This document shows positions 33,673 through 42,423 of a DNA stretch of 64,000 nt, one piece after another; the stretch's first letter is position 1, and each line of letters opens with the position of its first letter. Location of the stretch: assembly GCA_050950645.1 (NCBI GenBank), contig JBMNHZ010000012.1, forward strand, positions 1 to 64,000. Direction: 5' to 3'. Made by a program: the position numbers and the translations under genes. The stretch comes from BRH-c25 sp012519325 (GTDB lineage Bacteria > Bacillota > Clostridia > Lutisporales > Lutisporaceae). The notes under the pieces were generated by a model. That model searched no databases. It saw only the letters and a list, made by a program, of their open reading frames with translations, and had not been told where the DNA came from.

Positions 33673-34557
33673 ATGGAAAATAAAAAAGGCTTATGGTGTA
33701 ATCCTTGGATAGTTGTTTTATTAGGAGTTGTCGGAATTTCCTTATCATCCATTTTTGCGAAATATTCCACAGCACCTTCTATTGTTCTGGCTTCTTACAG
33801 AATGTTTTTCAGTATAATATTGCTGGTGCCCGCTTTAATAAAGAACCACAGGCATGAAATTAAAAGGTTAAGGCTTTCATCAATACTTTTGTGCAGCTTA
33901 AGCGGTGTTTTTCTAGCTCTGCACTTTATTTTCTTTTTTGAATCAATAAAGTATGCAAGTATTGCTTCACTTACAGTATTAGTTAATATGGAAGTGATCA
34001 TCGTAGCCATTATCATGTGGCTGTTTTGGAAAGAGAAGATATCCAGGCTTGGAGCCGCAGGAATTGTATTGGCTCTTCTTGGAAGTATAATAATTGCTTT
34101 TGCGGATACCAGTAAGGCAAATAACATGATATATGGTGATTTTTTAGCAGTCATGGCAGCCCTTTTTTCATCCGGATATACAATAATTGGAAGACTGCAG
34201 AGAAGCAATGCTTCTGCAAATGTTTCCACAACCATGTATACCTCTATTGTATATTTGGGAAGTTTTCTTACAATAGGGCTTATTATGGTATTTACCGGTA
34301 CACCGATGCTGGGATATGGAATAAACAATATTGTTATTGGTCTGGCACTGTCAGTTTTTTGTACTATGCTGGGCCATAGCCTGTTAAGCTGGGGACTGAA
34401 ATATATAAAGGCCTCTTATGTATCTGTCGCAAAATTGGGAGAACCGGTAATAGCCACAATTTTGGCTATAATTCTTTTCGGACAGGTTCCCGGAATACAG
34501 CAGGTAATCGGAGGGGTCGTAATAATTGGTGGAATTTATTTATGCATTTTTTCTTGA
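33673..34557 (+). CDS. DMT-superfamily (EamA) transporter
   Basis: A 294-residue membrane protein with ten predicted helices in two EamA repeats (first about residues 10-140, second 150-290). VGISLSSIFAKYSTAPSIVLASYRM and ALHFIFFFESIKYASIASLTVLVNMEVI are typical of the repeat. Members export amino acids or metabolites; the substrate is unknown. The ATG at 33673 matches family starts, though the AAGGAG site is 12 bases away. Its last 18 bases overlap the convergent paralogue. Confidence 0.88.
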   Translation: MENKKGLWCNPWIVVLLGVVGISLSSIFAKYSTAPSIVLASYRMFFSIILLVPALIKNHRHEIKRLRLSSILLCSLSGVFLALHFIFFFESIKYASIASLTVLVNMEVIIVAIIMWLFWKEKISRLGAAGIVLALLGSIIIAFADTSKANNMIYGDFLAVMAALFSSGYTIIGRLQRSNASANVSTTMYTSIVYLGSFLTIGLIMVFTGTPMLGYGINNIVIGLALSVFCTMLGHSLLSWGLKYIKASYVSVAKLGEPVIATILAIILFGQVPGIQQVIGGVVIIGGIYLCIFS

Positions 34558-35409
34558 TATATTTTTCTTTAATGTTATTATCACACTTCTGCCGACAATA
34601 GCAGTCAATACAATGAAGCCTCCTGCAAAGGCCCATGGGCTGGGGGCCTCGCCTATAAACAGAAACACCCACACAGGATTCAATATTGGCTCCAAAACAG
34701 GTATTAATATTGCCTCAAGAGCTGAAACATGCTTGATTGCATATGAATACAATATATAGGGGAATCCGATCTGGAATCCCAGAAGAAAAAGGATTATTAT
34801 GCTTCTGGCATCGAGAACGGATCCGTAAAGGAAAGGCAGTCCTACAATTGCAGTAAGCAAGTTGCCCCAAAATACCAGTTCCAATGTTGAACCATCTTTT
34901 TGCTTTCTAAGCAGCATAACAGTAAAAGCGTAGAAGACACCGCTTAACATTGCGTATATGTTGCCGGTCATGGCACCTGCCGATAAATCACCCATGAAAA
35001 ACAGGAACATTCCTCCGACGGTCATAAGAGTGGCTATCCAGTCCAGCGCAGTTGTACGTTCATTTAAGAACCATGCACTAAGAAGCGCTACATAAATGGG
35101 AGCCGTATATTGCAGCATAATGGCATTAGCAGCTGTTGTAATATGGTTTGCAGCAATATATAATACCATAGTGCCTGTGTAGGCAATGGCGCTGCCCAGC
35201 TTATATCTGTTGAATTTCAGGCTGGGTTTCTTAATAATAGCAAGCATAAGCAATGCAGCTATAAGGCTTCTTGAACCGGCTGCTGCCAGCGGATTCAATG
35301 GCAGGGATTTAAGCATCAAACCTCCGGTACTCCAAAGCACTGCCGCTATTGCCATAAGAATGATAGACCGGGTTCTATCATTCTTTAATTTAGCCACAAA
35401 AAAATTCAT
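34540..35409 (-). CDS. DMT-superfamily (EamA) transporter, convergent paralogue
   Basis: A 289-residue membrane protein with two EamA repeats (MAIAAVLWSTGGLMLKSLPLNPLAAAGSRSLIAALLM and ALEAILIPVLEPILNPVWVFLFIGE). It is a different subgroup from its convergent neighbour, so not a recent duplication. Proposed inner-membrane exporter with unknown substrate. Confidence 0.88.
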   Translation of the reverse strand: MNFFVAKLKNDRTRSIILMAIAAVLWSTGGLMLKSLPLNPLAAAGSRSLIAALLMLAIIKKPSLKFNRYKLGSAIAYTGTMVLYIAANHITTAANAIMLQYTAPIYVALLSAWFLNERTTALDWIATLMTVGGMFLFFMGDLSAGAMTGNIYAMLSGVFYAFTVMLLRKQKDGSTLELVFWGNLLTAIVGLPFLYGSVLDARSIIILFLLGFQIGFPYILYSYAIKHVSALEAILIPVLEPILNPVWVFLFIGEAPSPWAFAGGFIVLTAIVGRSVIITLKKNISRKNA

Positions 35410-35580
35410 AATACATAAGTCCCTTCTGTACCGATTATATAGATTCTAACAGAATTTAAGATGCAATTCAATGAAATTAGAGAAGGGTCATTGATATCTT
35501 AAATACAGGCATGCTGAAGGATAGATAAAAACAATTATTAAAATTGCTTCCGGCAATATAAAATATAACTATGATAAACA

Positions 35581-35614
35581 GGCACTATAGATAATGCACA
35601 TATGCTATAGTGCC
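35581..35614 (+). promoter_or_regulatory. Perfect 10-bp inverted repeat before the double-cubane operon
   Basis: GGCACTATAG and CTATAGTGCC enclose 14 bases, ending 25 bases before the ATG. No T-run follows. It could be an operator or a 5'-UTR hairpin for the operon. Confidence 0.55.
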
Positions 35615-35639
35615 TCAATTATGCTAAGGGGGTAAAAAA

Positions 35640-36911
35640 ATGGCAGATTACAGAGACCTTTGGAGTAACCTGGGAATGGATCTTGAAAAACACGACTTGC
35701 TTTGTGAGGCACTTCCCCAATTATACGGGGGAGTATACCTGATTCAGGAAAACAGGCCTGAAGGGATGAATTATTATAACTTTGTGGTTTCTGAGGTGCA
35801 TGGGCTGAGGATCAAGGAACTGGACGACCATAAAAAGGCCGGAGGAAAGGTAGTGGGAACCTTCTGTGTATTTGTGCCCGACGAACTGATAATTGCGGCA
35901 GGGGCTATAGGGGTTGGACTCTGCGGAGGTTCGCAATTCTGGATTGAGGATGGTGAAAAAGTACTGCCTAGAAATCTTTGTCCTCTTGTGAAAGCAATAG
36001 TAGGTGCAAAAATCAGCGGAACTTGCCCATACTTCCAGTCCTGTGATTTACTGACCGGTGAGACTACCTGCGACGGAAAGAAAAAGGCCTATGAAGTACT
36101 GGGGGAATATGCACCGATATATGTTATGGATCTTCCGCAGATGAAGAGGGATAAAGATTATAAGAAATGGGAAGAGGAAATTTATGAATATAAAGCAGTG
36201 CTTGAAGAACTGACGGGAAACAAGATTACAGAAGAAAAGCTTTCGGAGGCCATTAAGCTGTGCAATAGAAAGAGAGCTGCGCTTCAGAGGCTGTATAATG
36301 CAAGAAAAGTCCTTAATGTTCCTATAAGCGGAAAGGATGTACTTCTTGTTTCACAGATAGCATTCTATGACAACCCTGAAAGATTTATCGAAATGACCAA
36401 TAAGCTGTGTGATGAGCTGGAAGACAGGATTAAGAAGGGAATAGGAGTAGCTTCGGAAAAGAGCCCGAGAATAATGATAACCGGTACTCCTATGGCAATA
36501 CCAAACTGGAAAATGCATCATCTGATAGAAGAGAGCGGTGCAGTGGTTGTCTGTGAAGAAACCTGTACAGGGACAAGATACTTTGAAAATGAGGTTGATG
36601 AAACTCAGACAACAATGGAAGGCATGATAAAGGCCCTGGCAGACCGGTATATGAACATAAACTGCGCATGCTTCACTCCCAACAAGGGAAGGGAAGAGGA
36701 TGTCGTAAGGCTGGCAAAGGAATACGGCGCAGACGGCGTTGTACATTGCAATCTGCAGTTCTGCCATACTTACAACATTGAATACAGGCAGGTGGAAAAG
36801 GCTCTTAAGGAAGCGGGAATACCGGTAGTATTCATCGAGACAGACTACAGCAACGATGATACAGGCCAGCTTCAGACAAGGATAGAGGCGTTCCTGGAGA
36901 TGTTGAAGTAA
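35640..36911 (+). CDS. Double-cubane-cluster anaerobic reductase (2-hydroxyacyl-CoA dehydratase family)
   Basis: A 423-residue member of the BcrC/BadD/HgdB superfamily, of the single-chain double-cubane-cluster type (YjiM-like). Candidate cluster ligands are the Cys residues in LPRNLCPLVK, SGTCPYFQSCDLL, CEETCTGTRY, NINCACFTPN and HCNLQFCHTYNIE. Such proteins receive low-potential electrons from an ATP-driven activator and reduce small substrates; the natural substrate is unknown. The ATG follows GGGGGT. It overlaps the DUF3343 gene by one base. Confidence 0.9.
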   Translation: MADYRDLWSNLGMDLEKHDLLCEALPQLYGGVYLIQENRPEGMNYYNFVVSEVHGLRIKELDDHKKAGGKVVGTFCVFVPDELIIAAGAIGVGLCGGSQFWIEDGEKVLPRNLCPLVKAIVGAKISGTCPYFQSCDLLTGETTCDGKKKAYEVLGEYAPIYVMDLPQMKRDKDYKKWEEEIYEYKAVLEELTGNKITEEKLSEAIKLCNRKRAALQRLYNARKVLNVPISGKDVLLVSQIAFYDNPERFIEMTNKLCDELEDRIKKGIGVASEKSPRIMITGTPMAIPNWKMHHLIEESGAVVVCEETCTGTRYFENEVDETQTTMEGMIKALADRYMNINCACFTPNKGREEDVVRLAKEYGADGVVHCNLQFCHTYNIEYRQVEKALKEAGIPVVFIETDYSNDDTGQLQTRIEAFLEMLK

Positions 36912-37165
36912 TGGAGGAAGAAAGCTTCTACATTTTGTTTCCCAACGTGACCGAGGGGTTGAAGCTGGAGAAGCTTTTAAAAAAGGAAGCAATCAAATAT
37001 ACTATAGTACCTACCCCGAGAGAATTGAGCAAGTCCTGCGGAATATGCATAATGTATGAATTCCGGGATGAAAGCTTAATAAAGCGTATAGTAGAAGAGC
37101 ACGGAATCAGAACCGAAGGCTTCAAAAGCCTGACTAAGAGGAAGGCTGCAGTAAAATTCATATAA
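36911..37165 (+). CDS. DUF3343 small protein
   Basis: An 84-residue DUF3343 protein (YILFPNVTEGLKLEKLLKKEAIKYTIVPTPRELSKSCGICI). Proteins of this type commonly lie between the double-cubane protein and its activator. The SCGIC motif suggests a thiol or metal/selenium carrier, but this is not established. Confidence 0.85.
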   Translation: MEEESFYILFPNVTEGLKLEKLLKKEAIKYTIVPTPRELSKSCGICIMYEFRDESLIKRIVEEHGIRTEGFKSLTKRKAAVKFI

Positions 37166-37191
37166 AAGCAGCAAGGGGAAAAGGAGCTGAC

Positions 37192-37955
37192 ATGGTTAGT
37201 ATAGGAATAGATATAGGCTCTGTATGTGCAAAGGCAGTTGCTTATGATGAAAGAATAATAGGCAGGCTTATTATGCCCACAGGCTGGAATCCGAAACAAA
37301 CAGCTGAAGAACTGTATGAAAGGCTGGTCTCAGAGAATGAATATTAAAAAAGAGGAGATAGTCTCTATAGTTGCTACCGGCTACGGCAGAGTATCTGTCC
37401 CCTTTGCATCAAGAAAGGTTACCGAAATAACCTGCCATGCAAAGGGTGCGGCATATTTGGATCCTGATGCCCGCACGGTTATTGATGTAGGCGGGCAGGA
37501 CAGCAAGGCTCATATCAATAGATGAAAAGGGCAGCGTATTGGAGTTTATGATGAACGACAAATGTGCAGCCGGCACGGGAAGATTCCTGCAGGTAATGGC
37601 TAATGTCCTTGAAACCGAGGTTGACCAATTGGAAGCCCTGGCTTCTAATTCATCACCCAGGGATATAAACAGCATGTGCGCTGTTTTTGCGGAAAGCGAG
37701 GTAATCAGCCTGCTTTCACAAGGCACATCAAAGGAAGAGGTTGCCTCCGGCATACTGCACTCAATATCCAACAAGATAATACACCTGACAAGCAGGATAA
37801 CCATAAGGGAAAAGGTGCTTTTTACAGGAGGGGTGGCCTCCAACAACCTGATAAGAGAGATTATATCAAAAAAGCTGAAGTGCAGTGTATTTACTCATAA
37901 GGATTCACAATATGCGGGAGCAATAGGCGCTGCAATAATAGGATATCACGGATAA
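37192..37955 (+). pseudogene. Acyl-CoA dehydratase activase-like ATPase, broken by two frameshifts
   Basis: The activator of the double-cubane protein, an ASKHA ATPase with a 4Fe-4S cluster. Part 1 (MVSIGIDIGSVCAKAVAYDE) ends near 37345. Part 2 in a second frame has VATGYGRVSVPFA, EITCHAKGA and TVIDVGGQDSKA. Part 3 in a third frame has NDKCAAGTGRFLQVMA, the second cluster Cys, and FTGGVASN. Removing one base in 37334-37343 and C37511 restores about 253 residues. As given, the reductase would have no working activator from this locus. Confidence 0.85.
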
Positions 37956-37972
37956 TTGAATGTAGCTTTGGG

Positions 37973-38020
37973 GGAGTATTGCAAAAAACTACTTGATAAG
38001 TAGTAAGCGATACTCCTTTT
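37973..38020 (+). terminator. Terminator after the double-cubane operon
   Basis: GGAGTATTGC pairs with GCGATACTCC, with an inner ACTACTT/AAGTAGT stem, followed by TTTTC. Confidence 0.85.
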
Positions 38021-38183
38021 CTTCTGTTATGCAACAGCTTCTTCTTATTGCTTTACTTCACCCATGTGGATAAAAAAGGTATAATAATGGAATATAATGA
38101 TAATAAGGAAAATTTCTGCAGAGGTTTCCAAGTCTTCTGCCGATCACCGGCTGCCGGCAATAAGCTTAAAGGAGTGAAGTAAT

Positions 38184-39008
38184 TTGTTCGATAAGATGTT
38201 TTATCTAACGGCGATTGCAGTTTTAGTTATTATTGCTGATATGATTTTTGAAGTTAATTTTCCTATTATAAGGGAAGTCAATATAGATACAGAAAAAATT
38301 GAAAAGGGAAAAGAAATAGTGTTTCTGCAGATAAGCGATTTTCATGGTAGCAGCTCTGTAGAATTAGTAAACAAGATGGTAAGTAAAGCGGATAAAATAA
38401 AGCCTGATGCTGTCTTTATAACCGGAGACTTAGTGGATGAAACCACGAAGGATTTTGACAATATACATATATTAATCAAGAAGTTGTATTCAATATGCTC
38501 CGATATCTTTTTCGTATCAGGCAACCATGAATGGAATAATGATAAAAAGACGGAACTGCTAAGAAAGCTTAAGGAATTAGGTGTAAAAATATCAAATAAT
38601 AAAGGCTTCAACTTTGCTATAAGAGGAACAGATATTAATATTTGCGGTGTAGATGACTCCTATAGAGGTCAGGACAATATTGAAAAGGCAATGAAGAGTG
38701 CGGACAATAAAAATTATATAATTTTGATTTCTCATTCCCCAAAAATAAGAGACAGGCTGAGGGGACATTCCCCCGATCTGATAATCAGCGGGCATACCCA
38801 TGGAGGACAGGTGAGACTTCCCCTTATAGGGGCTATAATTTCACCGGTGGAAGGATTGTTTCCAAAGTATGACAAGGGGATATACAAACTAAATAATGGA
38901 AGTATTCTCTACATAGACAGCGGGGTAGGCACCAGCAAGCTGCCCATAAGGTTTTTGAACCGAAGTCAGATGAGCCTAATAAAGATAGTAGGTACGGGTA
39001 GAGACTAG
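38184..39008 (+). CDS. Membrane-anchored calcineurin-like metallophosphoesterase
   Basis: A 274-residue protein with an N-terminal membrane helix (about residues 5-22) and the full dimetal motif set: SDFHG, GDLVD, GNHEW, LISHSP and SGHTHGGQ. It resembles the YaeI/YkuE group, some of which act on lipid or nucleotide phosphoesters. TTG 38184 is 9 bases after GGAG; an ATG at 38196 is an alternative. Confidence 0.88.
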   Translation: MFDKMFYLTAIAVLVIIADMIFEVNFPIIREVNIDTEKIEKGKEIVFLQISDFHGSSSVELVNKMVSKADKIKPDAVFITGDLVDETTKDFDNIHILIKKLYSICSDIFFVSGNHEWNNDKKTELLRKLKELGVKISNNKGFNFAIRGTDINICGVDDSYRGQDNIEKAMKSADNKNYIILISHSPKIRDRLRGHSPDLIISGHTHGGQVRLPLIGAIISPVEGLFPKYDKGIYKLNNGSILYIDSGVGTSKLPIRFLNRSQMSLIKIVGTGRD

Positions 39009-39060
39009 AGACTGCATGATGTATAATATAAATATATTTATGTAGAGGGGGAGAACCCTA

Positions 39061-42000
39061 ATGAGCCTGAGGATTATATACGGACGGGCAGGAAGCGGTA
39101 AAAGTACATACTGCCTCAATGAGATAAAAGCGAGCCTGGAGCAGGGAAACAATATCAGGCATATCATTATCGTTCCGGAGCAGTTCTCCTTCCAGGCGGA
39201 GAAAAGACTGATAAAAGCTCTTGGAGCAAGCGGCATCAACGGAGTGGAAGTATTGAGCTTCAGGAGGTTATCCTACAGGGTAATGGAAGAGGTGGGGGGC
39301 CTGGTAAGGAGGCACATTAACCCTGCAGGGAAAAGCATATTGGTTTATACAATTATGGAAAGGTTGAAGGACGATTTGAGGGTGTTTGCCAGGGTGGCCG
39401 GGAAGCATGGATTTGTAAATACCCTATGCGGCACCATAAGCGAATTGAAGAGGTACAATATTTCTCCTGATGCCCTTGCTAGTTTTGATACTGCTTCCAT
39501 CAGCCGGCAGCTTTCAGATAAGCTGTATGATATCGGGCTCATATATGAAGAATTTGAAAAGAGACTGCATGATAAATATATCGACACTGATGACGACCTT
39601 GATTTATTGGCTCGGAAGCTTCCGCAGTGCGAGCTTTTCGAGTCTTCGGAAATATGGCTGGATGAATTCTCCGGCTTTACTCCCCAGGAATATGCTGTAA
39701 TTGAAAAGCTTATGTCAAAAGCCGTCAGGGTAAATATCTCCCTGTGCACCGACTGCCTTTCGGAGGATTATTCACCGGAGGATACGGACGCTTTTCTTCC
39801 GCCAAAGGCTGCGGCAGCAAAGCTCATAAGACTGGCTAAGGACTCAGGAGTAAGGGTGGATCCTCCTGTACACCTTAAGGACAGCAGGTTCAAATACAAT
39901 AATGAGCTGGCATTTCTTGAATCCAACCTTTTTACATACCTTCACGGATCATATAAGGAAAGTACGAAGCATTTGAAACTGTATGAAGCTTCCAACATTT
40001 TCGCAGAAGTGGAAAGTACGGCAAGGGACATATTGAAAAAATGCAGGGAAGAAGGCCTCCGGTACAGGGATATTGCGGTAATAACCGGGGATCTGTCTCA
40101 ATATGAAAAAGTAATAAGAGTGGTGTTCGGAGAGTATGGAATACCTTGCTTTATAGACAGAAAAAAGGATATAACAGGGCATCCTTTAGTGCTTCTTGTA
40201 CTTTCAGCCCTGGATATTTTCGCCGGAAACTGGTCCTTTGAAGCAGTTTTCAGGTACCTGAAAACTGGCCTCACGGGGATCGATAGGAATGAACTGGATC
40301 TTCTGGAGAACTACGTGCTGGCAAATCACATTAACGGAAGCAGCTGGATGAAAGATTGGGAAGACATAAGTATCAATGAAGCAAGAAGGCAGGCAGCAGA
40401 ACCACTGATAAGATTATACGGGAGAATTAAAGGCAAGAATACAGGCAGGGAAATTTGTACGGCCCTTTTTGACTTCCTGTGTGAGCTGGAGGTACCTGAA
40501 AAGCTTGAAAGGCTTGTAGAACGCTTTACCAATGACGGGGAACTGGATCGGGCAGACGAATACAGTCAGGTATGGAACATTCTTCTTGAGCTTTTGGATC
40601 AGATAGTTGAAGCAATGGGGGATGAAGCAGTCAATGTAGATACATTCCTGACGATTCTCTCGGTTGGCTTCGGAGAATACAACATCGGTTTGATACCCCC
40701 TGCTCTTGAGCAAGTTCTTGTGGGAAGCCTTGAGCGATCAAAAAGCCATGATGTGAAAGCTATATATGTATTAGGCGCCAATGACGGCATATTTCCGATG
40801 CCCTTCAAGCAGGAAGGCATTTTATCCGACAGGGACAGAGAAGTCCTGAGGAATATGGGAATGGAATTGGCACCTGATACCCGGGGAAGGACCTTTGAGC
40901 AGCAGCATCTCATATATACCGCATTGACAGCCGCCTCAGATTACCTGAGATTGAGCTGGTGTGCAGCCGACAGGGACGGCAGGGCTCAGCGGCCTTCTGT
41001 TATAATCGGCAGGCTCAGGAGGATGTTCCCGGGAATCAGCTTTGAAAGCGGCATCCTCAGGGATATTCCGGGAAGTACCGCAGAAATGAGCGTGTCCGCT
41101 CCGATACCCACTTTTAATGAGCTGGTGTCTGCTATAAGGCAGAAGCATGAAGGAAGGTACGTGGATCCCTTATGGGAAAGCGTTGCCGAATGGTATAAGG
41201 GGGAGGATGATTGGAAGGAAAAGTACTTACGGGTGGCAGAAGGCCTAAGCTTCACCAATCAAGCCGGAAATATCGGACAGGAGCGGATAAGGAAGATGTA
41301 TGGCAGTACTATACATACCAGCGTGTCGAGGCTTGAAAGATATTTTTCCTGCCCCTTTTCATATTATGTGGAATACGGGCTTAAGGCAAGGGAAAGGAAA
41401 ATAATGAAAATGAATGCCCCGGATATGGGTTCTTTTATGCATAGAGTTATAGATATGTTTTCAAGGAAAGTGAGTGAAGGGGGTATCGGCTGGCGAAACC
41501 TTGACAGGGAATGGTGCGCTGATGAGATTTCACTTATTGTGGATGAACTTTTACAGGATGCAGCCGGCAAGGTATTCTTGAGCACCAGCAGGTACAAATA
41601 CCTGGCAAACAGGCTGAAAAGGGTGCTGACAAGAGCAGTCTGGCTCATAGCGGAGCATATAAAGAGAAGCGCCTTTGAACCTGTCGGTTATGAACTGGGC
41701 TTCGGAGATGGGGAAAAGCTTCCGCCAATAATACTGGAGCTGCCTTCGGGAGAAAAAATGGTCTTATCGGGAAGGATTGACAGATTAGACTGTCTGGATA
41801 CAGAAGAGGGCAAATACTTCAGGATAGTGGACTATAAGTCGGGAAGCAGGAATTTCAAGCTTGAAGATGTATATTACGGCCTTCAGCTTCAGCTCATAAC
41901 CTATCTGGATGCAGTGGGCGGAAGCCTGGAGACTGCATACGGAAAGCCTGTGCTTCCTGCGGGGGTGTTATACTTCAAACTGGATGATCCGATTATTCAG

Positions 42001-42423
42001 GGGAGCAGAGAAGCAACAGAAGAGGAAATTGAGGAGGCAATAATGAAGGAGCTTAAGATGAAAGGCCTTCTGCTTGCAGACGTAAAACTCATAAAAGAAA
42101 TGGATACGGGTATTGATGGAGATTCCCTTATAATACCTGCCAGGATAAACAAGGGAGACGTTCTGGGAAGATCTTCCGCAGCAACGGCTGAGCAGTTCGA
42201 GATAATCAAGGGCCATGTGAGGAGGCTGCTGCGAAGGCTTGGAGAGGAAATACTCAAAGGAAACATATCCATTAGTCCGTATAGGAGAAAAGGAATTACT
42301 GCTTGTACTTACTGCGGGTATATGTCCATATGCCAGTTTGATACCCGTATTTCCGGATATGGTTACAGGAATCTTCAGGATAGGAAGGATGAAGAGGTAT
42401 GGGAGTTAATGGAAGGCAAATGA
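39061..42423 (+). CDS. addB: ATP-dependent helicase/deoxyribonuclease subunit B (AddB)
   Basis: A 1120-residue subunit of the AddAB double-strand-break resection complex. The N-terminus has the nucleotide-binding GRAGSGKSTYC. The inactivated helicase-like core follows, and the C-terminal nuclease has RIVDYKSGSRNF. The four iron-sulfur Cys ligands can be assigned to YFSCPFSYY and the terminal CTYCGYMSICQF. The gene is uninterrupted and overlaps addA. Confidence 0.95.
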   Translation: MSLRIIYGRAGSGKSTYCLNEIKASLEQGNNIRHIIIVPEQFSFQAEKRLIKALGASGINGVEVLSFRRLSYRVMEEVGGLVRRHINPAGKSILVYTIMERLKDDLRVFARVAGKHGFVNTLCGTISELKRYNISPDALASFDTASISRQLSDKLYDIGLIYEEFEKRLHDKYIDTDDDLDLLARKLPQCELFESSEIWLDEFSGFTPQEYAVIEKLMSKAVRVNISLCTDCLSEDYSPEDTDAFLPPKAAAAKLIRLAKDSGVRVDPPVHLKDSRFKYNNELAFLESNLFTYLHGSYKESTKHLKLYEASNIFAEVESTARDILKKCREEGLRYRDIAVITGDLSQYEKVIRVVFGEYGIPCFIDRKKDITGHPLVLLVLSALDIFAGNWSFEAVFRYLKTGLTGIDRNELDLLENYVLANHINGSSWMKDWEDISINEARRQAAEPLIRLYGRIKGKNTGREICTALFDFLCELEVPEKLERLVERFTNDGELDRADEYSQVWNILLELLDQIVEAMGDEAVNVDTFLTILSVGFGEYNIGLIPPALEQVLVGSLERSKSHDVKAIYVLGANDGIFPMPFKQEGILSDRDREVLRNMGMELAPDTRGRTFEQQHLIYTALTAASDYLRLSWCAADRDGRAQRPSVIIGRLRRMFPGISFESGILRDIPGSTAEMSVSAPIPTFNELVSAIRQKHEGRYVDPLWESVAEWYKGEDDWKEKYLRVAEGLSFTNQAGNIGQERIRKMYGSTIHTSVSRLERYFSCPFSYYVEYGLKARERKIMKMNAPDMGSFMHRVIDMFSRKVSEGGIGWRNLDREWCADEISLIVDELLQDAAGKVFLSTSRYKYLANRLKRVLTRAVWLIAEHIKRSAFEPVGYELGFGDGEKLPPIILELPSGEKMVLSGRIDRLDCLDTEEGKYFRIVDYKSGSRNFKLEDVYYGLQLQLITYLDAVGGSLETAYGKPVLPAGVLYFKLDDPIIQGSREATEEEIEEAIMKELKMKGLLLADVKLIKEMDTGIDGDSLIIPARINKGDVLGRSSAATAEQFEIIKGHVRRLLRRLGEEILKGNISISPYRRKGITACTYCGYMSICQFDTRISGYGYRNLQDRKDEEVWELMEGK

